A stretch of DNA of 63,820 bases from positions 1-63,820 of the forward strand of contig NZ_JNBA01000002.1 of NCBI RefSeq assembly GCF_000760295.1. Direction: 5' to 3'. Of the stretch, positions 25,842 to 33,983 are shown piece after piece (position 1 is the first letter of the stretch; each line of letters begins with the position of its first letter). This stretch comes from Prochlorococcus sp. MIT 0701. Lineage in GTDB: Bacteria > Cyanobacteriota > Cyanobacteriia > PCC-6307 > Cyanobiaceae. Under the pieces are notes generated by a model. That model had not been told where the DNA came from. It saw nothing but the letters and a program-made list of their open reading frames with translations, and searched no databases. The translations under genes and the position numbers were made by a program.

Positions 25842-27902
25842 ATGAGAAACACCGAGCAATACTGGCTAGACCATTGCGATGCTCTCAACCTGATCACGCA
25901 GGATCCGGTTTTATGTATTGGCATGAATACAATGGAAATAGATTTAATCAAGAATCAGATAGACAGATTGCAACAACAAGGTAAAGAGGAGTTGATGCAC
26001 TTCATGAATCAAAGAATGAAATTGATAGCTTTAAAGTTCGAAGTAACGCCAACCATGAAAGCGCTGGCATCTCTACCGATGAAAGTTCTCATAATTGACA
26101 ATCAAACTCATAAATGGTGCTATCTGAACTCTTATCAAAGCTACAGAAAATTTATTCAAATTCATACTCATATTCAACCAAACTGTGAATTTTATAGTCT
26201 TACCTCTTCATTGCCTAAGCGTGCTCTTACAAAACTTGAACTGTCCTGGTGGCATATCTTCGCACGCTGGCAGGGCTATTCACTCACATTAATTGGATTA
26301 GCTATTTTCACACTGCTATCAACATTGCCGGTTCTGGCAATTGGACCGATTTTCGATCAAATCATTCCAACCGGTCAACTCAACCAACTCATACTAATTT
26401 GCTGCGGTTTATTTGCAAGTCAGATAATTGCTACATTCTTTAAAACAATATCAAATATCTCGATTGGTATTGCTCAATCTTCTATCGACTTTCATGGATT
26501 AATTGGTCTAATGGAACGCTATCTCTCAGTCAGGCCAAGTTCAATCCCACAACTCTCACTAAGCTTATGGGAACAAATTTTTAAAACTGCACTTGCTTTT
26601 ACCTCAAGTGCAAGAGCACTACTAATTTCATTGCCGATTGCTTTTTTGACGATTGGAATATACATGGTAATTTTTGGATTCTATCTCCTAGAACCGCGAC
26701 TTGTCCTCTTGATCCTACTATTGAGCTCACTACCAGCTTGGATATCACTCCTTTCAGGTTACATTACAGGGCGCATATCATTTCAACTAATTCGGACACA
26801 AGCGGAATGCAATCAGCTGATCGTTGATACAATCCGGTCAATAAGCGAAATACGCTCGCTAAGCTTAGAAACAAGCTATGATCAGACATTAATAAACAGT
26901 AAACGAAAGTACTTCAAGACCATTATTTCAATCAATCAGTGGAGCAGTTATGGAATACTCTTTTCAAGGGTTTTTAGCTCATTGCTTGTAGCATTAATCT
27001 TATTTAGCTATTCGCAAAATCTAGGCTTATCACAAGGCAAATACTTGGTAATGTTTACGGCTTTTTCGTTTATCTCATCAGGTTTTTCTCAGGTAGCTGA
27101 AGCAATTTCTTCATTGATGATTGCATTGCCAACCTACTTCAGCAAGAACAGCTTGAGAGGAATGACGCAGTTTGAACAGCTTCAACAGCCATGGATGCAA
27201 ACAACCGTTGATACACGCAAGGTCCGTGAGATTGAAACTATTGAATTGAACCAAATCGCCTACAAATATACCAATTCTAGATTCAATATTATCAGTAATT
27301 TAAACTTTATATTTGAAAAGGATAAAAACTACGCGATCACTGGCAAGCCAGGATCAGGAAAATCAACTTTGCTGAAACTGATGGGTGGATTACATGAAAG
27401 TAGTGAAGGGAATATTATTATAAACAATACCCTTCTTTCTGAAAATCAGGGAATCAAACACTTTACTGATATCATGTTCATACCCCAGATTCCAGTTTTG
27501 TTTGGGAGTACGATTCGCGATTTTCTTGACCCATCTGAAAGCTTTGATGATGAGTTGATTTCTAGAGCCTTGAATGATTGTGATTGCTTAAACGTCATTG
27601 AATCTCTAGCAATGGGTTTGAACACAAACCTCAGCGAATCCTCTCAAGACTTATCCAATGCAGAGCTTCAATGCCTGCATGTTGCTCGTGTTGTACTCGG
27701 CAAGCCCACGATTCTGCTAACCGATGAGCCAACTTCCTATCTAGATGAGATCAGTCATTTGAGTTTGATTGATGCACTTAATAAAGCCAGTTCAATCCAC
27801 ATTACCAGTTTGCACCGACTCTCGGCTCGCAATTGCTTTGATGCAATCATCGACATGAATTTGTATAACCAAAATCCGTACACAATACAAGAGTCGTTAT
27901 GA
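25842..27902 (+). CDS. ABC exporter permease/ATPase without peptidase (NHLP-type ABC2)
   Basis: This 686-aa protein has a soluble N-terminal part of about 130 aa with no C39 residues. A six-helix membrane domain and an ATPase domain follow. Walker A (GKPGSGKST, about residue 500) and Walker B with catalytic Glu (ILLTDEPTS) are intact, but the signature motif is degenerate (LSNAE for LSGGQ). This is complementary to the preceding ABC protein, as in asymmetric heterodimeric exporters with one working ATP site. Its stop overlaps the ATG of the cupin-like gene (ATGA), so the operon is tightly coupled. Confidence 0.82.
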   Translation: MRNTEQYWLDHCDALNLITQDPVLCIGMNTMEIDLIKNQIDRLQQQGKEELMHFMNQRMKLIALKFEVTPTMKALASLPMKVLIIDNQTHKWCYLNSYQSYRKFIQIHTHIQPNCEFYSLTSSLPKRALTKLELSWWHIFARWQGYSLTLIGLAIFTLLSTLPVLAIGPIFDQIIPTGQLNQLILICCGLFASQIIATFFKTISNISIGIAQSSIDFHGLIGLMERYLSVRPSSIPQLSLSLWEQIFKTALAFTSSARALLISLPIAFLTIGIYMVIFGFYLLEPRLVLLILLLSSLPAWISLLSGYITGRISFQLIRTQAECNQLIVDTIRSISEIRSLSLETSYDQTLINSKRKYFKTIISINQWSSYGILFSRVFSSLLVALILFSYSQNLGLSQGKYLVMFTAFSFISSGFSQVAEAISSLMIALPTYFSKNSLRGMTQFEQLQQPWMQTTVDTRKVREIETIELNQIAYKYTNSRFNIISNLNFIFEKDKNYAITGKPGSGKSTLLKLMGGLHESSEGNIIINNTLLSENQGIKHFTDIMFIPQIPVLFGSTIRDFLDPSESFDDELISRALNDCDCLNVIESLAMGLNTNLSESSQDLSNAELQCLHVARVVLGKPTILLTDEPTSYLDEISHLSLIDALNKASSIHITSLHRLSARNCFDAIIDMNLYNQNPYTIQESL

Positions 27903-28597
27903 CCATTTCCACTGCCAAAAAAGAGCCCTATCTTGAGACAATTAGCACCAAAAAATTGAATGCTCTTTTCAACTTGATTAACCATCGAACATTGACTGTT
28001 CAGGGTTCCTACGATGCCTATGTGAACATTAGCGATGGTCGAGTTGATCTAAAGGGTTTTCTCAATGAGATGATTAATTTGCCACCACAGTCATCAGATT
28101 TTTATGTATCTCACCCCTTTGTTTTTGAGGGCAATGTTCTAAATCATAACATTTACGGTGCTTTCGGTGGCCCTCAAACCATTGACTTAATAGCACAACA
28201 AATTCGGATGGCTCGTCTTTTTGCGGGCTGTTCAGGCACAGGCACACACGTTCATCAACATACTCGAGCCTGCTTTGAGTGTCTGATGGGGGAAAAAATA
28301 TGGTTTTTAGCGCCACCTACTAAACGCAATCATTCTGTTCTGTCCCAATACAATCACGAGCTTTATGGAACCAGATGTCAATCCTTAAATGACTGGTTTC
28401 GACTTGAATTGATTGACAATCTCTGGCCGCATTTGGAAGGAGCCAAAATTATGCGTTCTAAAGCCGCTGAATGCCTATACATTCCTGATCGATATTTCCA
28501 CGCCACCCTTAATCAATCTGCATGTATAGGGATCTCCTACTCTTGGAGAGCCAGCCTTGTGACATTTGATCATGACGCCCTGCTCCAGAACAACTGA
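27899..28597 (+). CDS. Cupin/JmjC-like oxygenase family protein
   Basis: This 232-aa protein has the core SGTGTHVHQHTRACFECLMG followed by EKIWFLAPP, which matches the metal-binding strand of cupin_8/JmjC hydroxylases (GTxTxxHxDxxxN...GxKxwxLxPP). A distal His occurs in IPDRYFHATLN. The usual HxD metal pair appears as H-Q-H, so the iron site would be three-His or altered. Relatives hydroxylate protein side chains with Fe(II) and 2-oxoglutarate. As the last gene of the export operon, it may modify the exported protein. Function is inferred from fold motifs only. Confidence 0.65.
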   Translation: MTISTAKKEPYLETISTKKLNALFNLINHRTLTVQGSYDAYVNISDGRVDLKGFLNEMINLPPQSSDFYVSHPFVFEGNVLNHNIYGAFGGPQTIDLIAQQIRMARLFAGCSGTGTHVHQHTRACFECLMGEKIWFLAPPTKRNHSVLSQYNHELYGTRCQSLNDWFRLELIDNLWPHLEGAKIMRSKAAECLYIPDRYFHATLNQSACIGISYSWRASLVTFDHDALLQNN

Positions 28598-29230
28598 CTC
28601 TAAGTTGCTCCATATCAATTCAAACAATCGTATAAATATATTCTAGGGGTGGCCGCCTAACAACATTAGTGTAAGAAAGATCTAATGATGCTTAGACCTC
28701 GAAAAAGCACAAGCAGGATACAAATCAGAGTCAATCTCCGGAAAAAATTCGACAAGACAGCACATGGAAGCATGTGATCACCTCACTTCCTTCGACGAGC
28801 TGCGGCTGCAAAATCGACATGACCTATGTCCTGCTGCGATGGCTAGGGAACTGAGCAGCACATGCAAGGGCAGGCGATCACGAACGCCGGCCCCTCAACC
28901 CGTGCTAAGCGATCTCTGTCCAGCACTTGCTAACAAAATCTTCTTCAACTAGAGAGCATTACCACAACAGTCTCTAAAATCTTTTGCAGTGCATAGCTTT
29001 TCAGGAATAGAGAATTAGACCTATCCCAACAGCTGTACCAAGGTCATCCGCAGACATCAGAAGTAATCCCTATAGGAAAAATCAATGGGGGGATAGGAGA
29101 TGTTGAATTTCCAGCAGGCTCCGATTCTCTGCATCTTGAGAATGGTCGCACCTTGTTCACCCTAACAGATCACATCTTAAAGCAATAGACGTGAATGGAA
29201 GGGTTGCAATAAGGCAAATCATGCCCATCT

Positions 29231-29280
29231 GCATACGTTATATCTCTTCAGACATTTGTATCGTAAAAGTACTAAGCTAT
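29231..29280 (+). promoter_or_regulatory. Conserved upstream element, copy B
   Basis: GCATACGTTATATCTCTTCA followed by GACATTTGTATCGTAAAAGT and ACTAAGCTAT aligns along its length with copy A at 15561-15611. Downstream similarity (TAAGGCTAGCTA) continues to the ATG at 29346, as in copy A to its ATG. It is probably a shared promoter and 5' leader. Confidence 0.5.
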
Positions 29281-29345
29281 TTATAATTCTATTTTCTGTA
29301 GTTTCCCATAAGGCTAGCTACTATCAGTCAATCCAAGATACTAAG

Positions 29346-29420
29346 ATGAAACCTGGTAGTTATTTGAAAAGAGCAGCGATCCTGGTTGGTGGCGCTGGAG
29401 CTATTGTTATCATTGAATAG
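29346..29420 (+). CDS. 24-aa hydrophobic peptide, doubtful
   Basis: The frame encodes a basic start (MKPGSYLKRA) and a short Gly/Ile/Val stretch ending at TAG 29418. Its ATG sits at the position equivalent to the Nif11 leader's ATG downstream of the same conserved upstream element, which is the only support for translation. It shows no similarity to the Nif11 leader and no known family. Confidence 0.3.
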   Translation: MKPGSYLKRAAILVGGAGAIVIIE

Positions 29421-29686
29421 ATAACTGTTGACAGCTTACATTTGACTAGAAATAGAGTAGGGAAAACCTGAAATAACTATCTTAGCGATTATAGGCATGC
29501 GGCTAATATATGCTGGACTGGTCGGTGCAAAAAGTATGCGGAATACAGAAAAGTAGTGACATATGGATCCAAAGTGAATGGCTATAGAATTGTATTCACA
29601 AATAAGGAAGCAGATGGGGCACAGGCTGGCTGACTAGATCAAGCAGTTGAATGCAATTGGTTGAGTTAGGGGGGGGTAAGGTTTCA

Positions 29687-29720
29687 CAGACATATATAGT
29701 AAAAAATACTAAGCCATTTA
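29687..29720 (+). promoter_or_regulatory. Conserved upstream element, copy C (partial)
   Basis: CAGACATATATAGTAAAAAA followed by TACTAAGCCATTTA matches the second half of copies A and B (CAGAyAT...GTAAAA...CTAaGCtAT). It lies upstream of the dead Nif11 leader at 29788, as copy A lies upstream of the leader at 15677. Confidence 0.45.
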
Positions 29721-29787
29721 AAAAAATTATGATCTTCTAGAAATATCTTCGAAAGATCGCTACACGAATAAGAATTGAATATCATCA

Positions 29788-29842
29788 ATTTAAGAAGACA
29801 GTTCAAGGCATTCATCACCAAGGTTCAAGCAGACACCTCACT
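29788..29842 (+). pseudogene. Dead Nif11/prochlorosin-type leader fragment
   Basis: The sequence GTTCAAGGCATTCATCACCA and its flanks align with the leader at 15677 (CTCAAGGCATTTATCACCA). The ATG has become ATT and the next codon TAA, and the reading frame is shifted. Similarity stops at about 29841, directly where the right copy of the 18-bp repeat begins. The gene therefore appears cut by the island junction. Confidence 0.7.
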
Positions 29843-29860
29843 GCATGCATAGCTGAATCC
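29843..29860 (+). repeat. Island-flanking direct repeat, right copy (attR-like)
   Basis: GCATGCATAGCTGAATCC is identical to the miaE 3' end at 15030-15047. It lies 8 bp before the stop codon of convergent mtnD. It is out of context here, as no miaE reading frame precedes it, so it marks the right edge of the inserted segment. Confidence 0.85.
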
Positions 29861-29868
29861 GATCAGCC

Positions 29869-30426
29869 TCATGGCAGCTTGGCGAATCTCTCGGCGATCA
29901 CATCCCCTGTGAAGCTTGCAATCCAGCCTTCTGGGTTATCGAAGAAGCGCACAGCACAAAACTGTGGCTTGCTGCCCATATCGAACCAATGGCGTGTTTT
30001 TGCTGGCACGTTGATGCAGTCGTTTTGTTCGCAGAGCACTTGCAGCACTTCCGCGCCGATGTGTAAGCAGAACAAACCACGGCCTTCTACAAAGAAGCGA
30101 ACTTCGTCTTCGGCATGGGTGTGTTCGGCTAAGAATTTTTGGCGCAGCGCTTCACGATCGGGGTGGTCTGGCGTGATTCGGATTGCATCCACCGTGGGGT
30201 AACGGCCATCAGCCTGCACTCGGGCGATCTCGACGGCGTAGGCCGCAAGGATGTCGGACTCGCTTGGGTTCTGATGGAGCTTGACTTTGGCTGGCCAACG
30301 CTGGAATTCAATGCCCCGTTTGGCCAGCTCGGCTTTGATCACTGCAGGATCATCGCTCTCCAATAAGGGTTCCGCCGGGCTTGTGGCGTTGGTTCTGCCT
30401 TCGGGGTGGATGCTGAGGCGACTCAT
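29869..30426 (-). CDS. mtnD: Acireductone dioxygenase
   Basis: This 185-aa cupin enzyme of methionine salvage converts acireductone and O2 to the 2-keto acid precursor of methionine (Fe form). The metal-binding signature EHTHAEDEVRFFVEGRG gives His, His and Glu, and PAKTRHWFDMG gives the fourth ligand. The open frame runs upstream to 30525, but the family starts at ATG 30426 (MSRLSIHPEG). It belongs with mtnB and mtnC at the left end of the window. It is divergent from cobI. Confidence 0.93.
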   Translation of the reverse strand: MSRLSIHPEGRTNATSPAEPLLESDDPAVIKAELAKRGIEFQRWPAKVKLHQNPSESDILAAYAVEIARVQADGRYPTVDAIRITPDHPDREALRQKFLAEHTHAEDEVRFFVEGRGLFCLHIGAEVLQVLCEQNDCINVPAKTRHWFDMGSKPQFCAVRFFDNPEGWIASFTGDVIAERFAKLP

Positions 30427-30488
30427 TCCCAGAGGTTTAAGGGGTCTTTGCAGCCATCTTGATCGTGGCGTCTTAGAACGACGGCTGA

Positions 30489-31253
30489 ATGTTTCGTTCG
30501 GCTTTGTCGAGCCCTGCTGTTTCAACTACAGCTCTCATCCTGGTCGGGGTGGGCCCTGGTGATCCTGCCCTGTTGACACTGGCTGCCATTGAGGCGATTG
30601 AAGCGGCCACTGTTGTGGCCTATCCCGTGGCACGGCTAGGGGGTGAAGGGATGGCGGCGAGCATTGCCTCGCGATGGATTCGTGCTGAGCAACGCCAACT
30701 GCCATTGCTTTTTCCCATGGTGGCTGCCGCTGAACCGCGCCAGCAGGCTTGGCGAGAGGCCAGTGATCAACTGGCAGCTGCCGTTGCTGAAGGAGAGCGA
30801 GTGGTGGTGCTTTGTCAGGGGGATGTGTCTCTGTTTGCCACAAGCTCTTACATCTTGCTGGCTCTCAAGAAGCATCATCCTGACTGCCAGGTTCGGCTGA
30901 TCCCAGGGGTCACGGCCGTTGCCGCCGCCGCTGCTGCAGGTGCCTGGCCCTTGGCGATGCAGCAGGAACAACTTTTGCTTTTGCCGACCCCAGATCAATC
31001 CAGCGAGCTTGAGGCTCTGCTGGAGGATGCGGCTGGTAAGGGGCGTGTGCTGGCGTTGCTCAAGTTGGCGCACCGCTGGGCCTGGGTGCGGCCCATGCTG
31101 GAAGAGCGGAATTTATTGCAATCAGCACTGTTTGCCCAGAGATTGGGCTGGCCCGATCAGCAGGTGATGCAGGCCAGCGAGGTGCTCGCAACAGCTAGGC
31201 CCTATTTTTCGTTGTTGTTGGTGAGGCAAGGCTGGCCGGAGGTGATGCCCTGA
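30489..31253 (+). CDS. cobI: Precorrin-2 C20-methyltransferase
   Basis: This 254-aa SAM-dependent methyltransferase of corrin ring synthesis is needed for (pseudo)cobalamin. The tetrapyrrole methylase signature VGVGPGDPALLTLAAI is near the N-terminus. VVLCQGDVSLFATSSYI is the family's second conserved block, and LIPGVTAVAAAAAAG the third. Length fits CobI/CbiL. An internal start nearer VSTTALILVGVG is possible. Its stop overlaps the next ATG (TGATG). Confidence 0.88.
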   Translation: MFRSALSSPAVSTTALILVGVGPGDPALLTLAAIEAIEAATVVAYPVARLGGEGMAASIASRWIRAEQRQLPLLFPMVAAAEPRQQAWREASDQLAAAVAEGERVVVLCQGDVSLFATSSYILLALKKHHPDCQVRLIPGVTAVAAAAAAGAWPLAMQQEQLLLLPTPDQSSELEALLEDAAGKGRVLALLKLAHRWAWVRPMLEERNLLQSALFAQRLGWPDQQVMQASEVLATARPYFSLLLVRQGWPEVMP

Positions 31254-31903
31254 TGTCGAGTGCTCTCTCTTTGACCCCCATGCAATGGCTGGGCTTATTG
31301 CACCCTGTGTTGATCATTTTGTTTGTCTATCCAGTGGTGGGTGCCACGATTCGGCTTGGCACTTTGGCTCGCGAGCGGCGCTTGCAGATCAATCCGCTGC
31401 CTGCCTCGGTGCCTGTTGAACATGCCGAACATGGCCGCTGGGTTGCTGGAGGGGTGTTGGTGGCAGTGTTAATCGCCTTTTTTCATAGCTATTTGGCCGC
31501 TTGGTTCGAGGCGTCGCCTGGGGGCTTGGCTGGGGTTGGTCGACTCGCGGTCTTGGCCTTTGCAGAGCTGGGCACTGTATTGATTTACCTCCGTCTTCTC
31601 AAGGTGAGGCGCCCTGCTGCGCGTGCGCTGTTGGGCCTCGCTTGCTGGTTGGCATTGCTGCTGTTGGGAGCACAACCGGAGATCAATCGACTCACAGACA
31701 ACCCTTTCCAAGCAGATTTTTGGCGCTCCCACTACTGGAGCGGTGTTTTGCTGAGCGGGTTGTTAATTGCCTCGGTGGCAGCCAAGCCTGAGATTGCTCG
31801 TCATCTCTCGATGCGACGCCTGCATGTTTACGCCAACGTGTTGGTTGCTGTTCTACTTGCAGTTCAGGCGATCACAGGCACACGTAATCTCTTAGCAGCT
31901 TGA
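31253..31903 (+). CDS. DUF4079 family membrane protein
   Basis: This 216-aa integral membrane protein has about five hydrophobic segments, starting with MQWLGLLHPVLIILFVYPVVG. The HP near the N-terminus, HAEHGRWVAGG and FWRSHYWSGVLLSGLL are typical of the cyanobacterial DUF4079 family. Conserved His residues suggest possible haem or metal contact (inference). It overlaps cobI by 1 bp and is probably co-transcribed with it. The family has no firmly known function. Confidence 0.75.
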   Translation: MSSALSLTPMQWLGLLHPVLIILFVYPVVGATIRLGTLARERRLQINPLPASVPVEHAEHGRWVAGGVLVAVLIAFFHSYLAAWFEASPGGLAGVGRLAVLAFAELGTVLIYLRLLKVRRPAARALLGLACWLALLLLGAQPEINRLTDNPFQADFWRSHYWSGVLLSGLLIASVAAKPEIARHLSMRRLHVYANVLVAVLLAVQAITGTRNLLAA

Positions 31904-32023
31904 GCAGGCCATTGATCGCAACTGGATGATGAGCCGTTGAGTTGATGACGGCGATTGATTAGTGATATTGGCTGGGTGATTGGATGTGGCTTGGTAGCGG
32001 CTTGATCGCAACTTGAGGCTGGA

Positions 32024-33055
32024 TTAGGCGTTGGTCGCTTCAGGCCATGCCGTTATGAGTTCTGTGCTGGCTTGCTCTAACAGTGATATGGCATCCGTTG
32101 GCGTTGGTGCACGCATCAGGGCATGGCGCAGTTTCGGCGCGCCGGGGAAGCCGCTACAAGTCCATCCCATGTGTTTACGGGCAATTAAGAGGCCATGTTC
32201 CCCCTTTGCTTGTACCAGCGCTTCCAGTTGTTCACGAGCAATGGTGAGTCGCTCTGACGCTCCAGGCGTTGCAGGCACTGGTAGGCCGGATAGTGCTGCA
32301 TCGATTTGACCCACAAGCCATGGCGCTCCCATCGAGCCTCTGCCCACCATCACGCCATCGGCTCCAGTGATCGTCAGGCAGCGCTTGGCATCCATGCAGC
32401 TCCTGACATCGCCATTGGCAATCACGGGGATTTGCAGTGTTCTTTTGACGGCAGCGATGGCGAGCCAATCAGCTGAGCCTTTGAAGCCTTGTTCTCGAGT
32501 GCGAGCATGCAATGTCAACAACTGGGCGCCGGCCTGTTCGAGCCATTGACACCAGCTCACAGGGCTTGCATCGCTGCCACACCAGCCCAGCCTTGTCTTC
32601 ACGGTGACTGGGATTTTGACCGCTGAGGCAACAGTGCTCACGATTTTTGCCGCCAGTTGTGGGTCACGGATCAGACCAGAGCCACCGCCCTTGCGTGCAA
32701 TCTTGCGCACAGGACAGCCCATGTTGATGTCGATCAGGAAGGCACCAGCAGCCTCTGCTCGCTGTGCAGCATCGGCCATCGCTTCTGGGCGGTGATCGAA
32801 CAATTGCACGCCAATGGGCCCGGCTTCATGGGCGAGTTCGTCGAGTTTCTGTAGGCCGTGGCCCAGCTCCAGGCTGGTGGCATTGACCATTTCCGTGAAT
32901 AACAATGCATCTGGCGCCCAGCGCCGAACCAGGCTTCGGAAGATCTGATCACTCACGCCTGCAAGGGGCGATTGCAGCACTCTGCAGCGCAGCGCCCGTG
33001 TTGTTCCCCTACCGGCCAGGCTGAGTTCAGGCACAGCTTGGTTCATCACATTCAT
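32024..33055 (-). CDS. dus: tRNA-dihydrouridine synthase
   Basis: This 343-aa FMN-dependent enzyme reduces uridines in tRNA D-loops. Family marks are QSPLAGVSDQIFRSLVRRWA at the N-terminus, the catalytic-Cys block DINMGCPVRKIARKGGGSGL, TVKTRLGW, LLTLHARTREQGFKG, PVIANGDVRS and VMVGRGSMGAPW. The pattern is DusB-like, but the paralogue class is not certain. It starts at ATG 33055 and has no close operon partner. Confidence 0.92.
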   Translation of the reverse strand: MNVMNQAVPELSLAGRGTTRALRCRVLQSPLAGVSDQIFRSLVRRWAPDALLFTEMVNATSLELGHGLQKLDELAHEAGPIGVQLFDHRPEAMADAAQRAEAAGAFLIDINMGCPVRKIARKGGGSGLIRDPQLAAKIVSTVASAVKIPVTVKTRLGWCGSDASPVSWCQWLEQAGAQLLTLHARTREQGFKGSADWLAIAAVKRTLQIPVIANGDVRSCMDAKRCLTITGADGVMVGRGSMGAPWLVGQIDAALSGLPVPATPGASERLTIAREQLEALVQAKGEHGLLIARKHMGWTCSGFPGAPKLRHALMRAPTPTDAISLLEQASTELITAWPEATNA

Positions 33056-33127
33056 TTGATGAACAGCTTAAAGAGCTAGATCTGTTCTTCAGCGCAAGGG
33101 CTGGCTGGCCAAAGAAGAAAACATCTT

Positions 33128-33319
33128 ATGGCTCCTTTTATCGCTGATGGTGAGTTGAGGGAGGGAGAAAGGGATTCAGCACAACACCATCATTCATGTA
33201 TTTCCTTAGAGGAGATCGAGGAGCTGATGCCTATTGCCTTAGCAGTGGCAGGGATAGGATTCAATCCTTTTCCTTTGAGATCTATTGAGAGATCTAATGC
33301 ATTTTCAATAAAACTATGA
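33128..33319 (+). CDS. Small hypothetical protein, doubtful
   Basis: This 63-codon frame begins MAPFIADGELREGERDS and has a mid-part ISLEEIEELMPIALAVAGIG. No family is recognised and no clear ribosome site is seen. It fills the spacer between dus and the lipoprotein gene. It could be a real small protein or chance. Confidence 0.3.
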   Translation: MAPFIADGELREGERDSAQHHHSCISLEEIEELMPIALAVAGIGFNPFPLRSIERSNAFSIKL

Positions 33320-33320
33320 G

Positions 33321-33842
33321 CTACTTTCTAAATCCCTGTGGAGTAACAATAGGGCTTACTTCTCCTAATATTGTTATCGAGCTATATATAACGGGCTTTG
33401 TTTCTTGTGATTTTGGATGCTCTACCGACTGCACCTGAAGTTGAGACACAACCCCCATAAGTGGAAAGGATGAGTAGAGATCCCTTACAAGCCCTTCATT
33501 GAGTACTTCCCAATATTCATCTTGCGGTTGTGAGGGGCGAACGCGCAGAAACTTTACAGCAGCAGTATGAACTTTTGCCCAGTCCGGGTATTCAGTGGTA
33601 GCTAGATCTTGGCGATAGCGATAGCGAAGGAAAAGATTGATTTTTCTTCCCTCTTGTCTTGGTGTTTGGTGATTGATGACTTGAAATTGAAACTCTTGCA
33701 CGACCGGTGCTTGAACAGGCTTTTCAGTGATCTGGGTGGAACAGCCGCCTACAAGACCTAGCAATAGGACTGCAGCCGTTGGGCGGATAGGCCATCGAGA
33801 ATGGGCTACATGTATTGATTTGCATGACGTCAACCGATTCAT
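33321..33842 (-). CDS. Putative lipoprotein, unknown function
   Basis: This protein of about 173 aa starts at ATG 33842 (MNRLTSCKSIHVAHSRWP). A hydrophobic stretch ends in a lipobox, LVGGC, so it should be anchored in a membrane facing the periplasm. The mature part has mixed alpha/beta character (INLFLRYRYRQDL; DEYWEVLNEGLVRDLYSSFP). The open frame extends to 33983, but the signal peptide favours the later start. No family name is recognised. Confidence 0.6.
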   Translation of the reverse strand: MNRLTSCKSIHVAHSRWPIRPTAAVLLLGLVGGCSTQITEKPVQAPVVQEFQFQVINHQTPRQEGRKINLFLRYRYRQDLATTEYPDWAKVHTAAVKFLRVRPSQPQDEYWEVLNEGLVRDLYSSFPLMGVVSQLQVQSVEHPKSQETKPVIYSSITILGEVSPIVTPQGFRK

Positions 33843-33983
33843 GGGGCAATCCCTTGTTGGTTTATCAAAGCAAGGAAATCCTTCATGGTCAAACTGCCTT
33901 TGCAGTGGCACTTTTAATATGCTTGCTTCTATTTCAAGTATATTAATCCTTGTTTCTAAATAGCATTTCTTTGCATGACACAT

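Larger units (their letters stand above)
15044..29842. mobile_element. 14.8-kb genomic island with Nif11/NHLP-type export and tailoring genes
   Basis: The island lies between the miaE stop codon and a second copy of the miaE 3' end that abuts mtnD. Joining the two repeats would restore convergent miaE and mtnD with 25 bp between stop codons, as is normal in this dense genome. The content is visibly A+T-richer than the flanks, with wide non-coding margins. It carries a halogenase-like, a sulfotransferase-like and a cupin-like gene, a large Nif11-leader protein and a full ABC/HlyD/TolC export set. Truncated Nif11 leaders sit at both ends. No integrase or transposase is visible, so the mode of transfer is unknown and it may now be fixed. 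Confidence 0.75.
28598..29868. other. Gene-poor right margin of the island
   Basis: About 1.27 kb follow the cupin-like gene. They hold two copies of the conserved upstream element (29231, 29687), a 24-codon frame (29346), a dead Nif11 leader (29788) and the right 18-bp repeat. A 62-codon frame at 28764-28952 has no recognisable domain and I do not call it. The rest is A+T-rich with many stops. Confidence 0.6.

Noticed and set aside
28764-28952. 62-aa plus-strand frame in the island's right margin
   Set aside because: No domain, no upstream signal and atypical composition; probably chance.
15044-29842. Prophage or transposon
   Set aside because: No phage, integrase, transposase or terminal inverted repeat was seen; only the 18-bp direct repeats support mobility.
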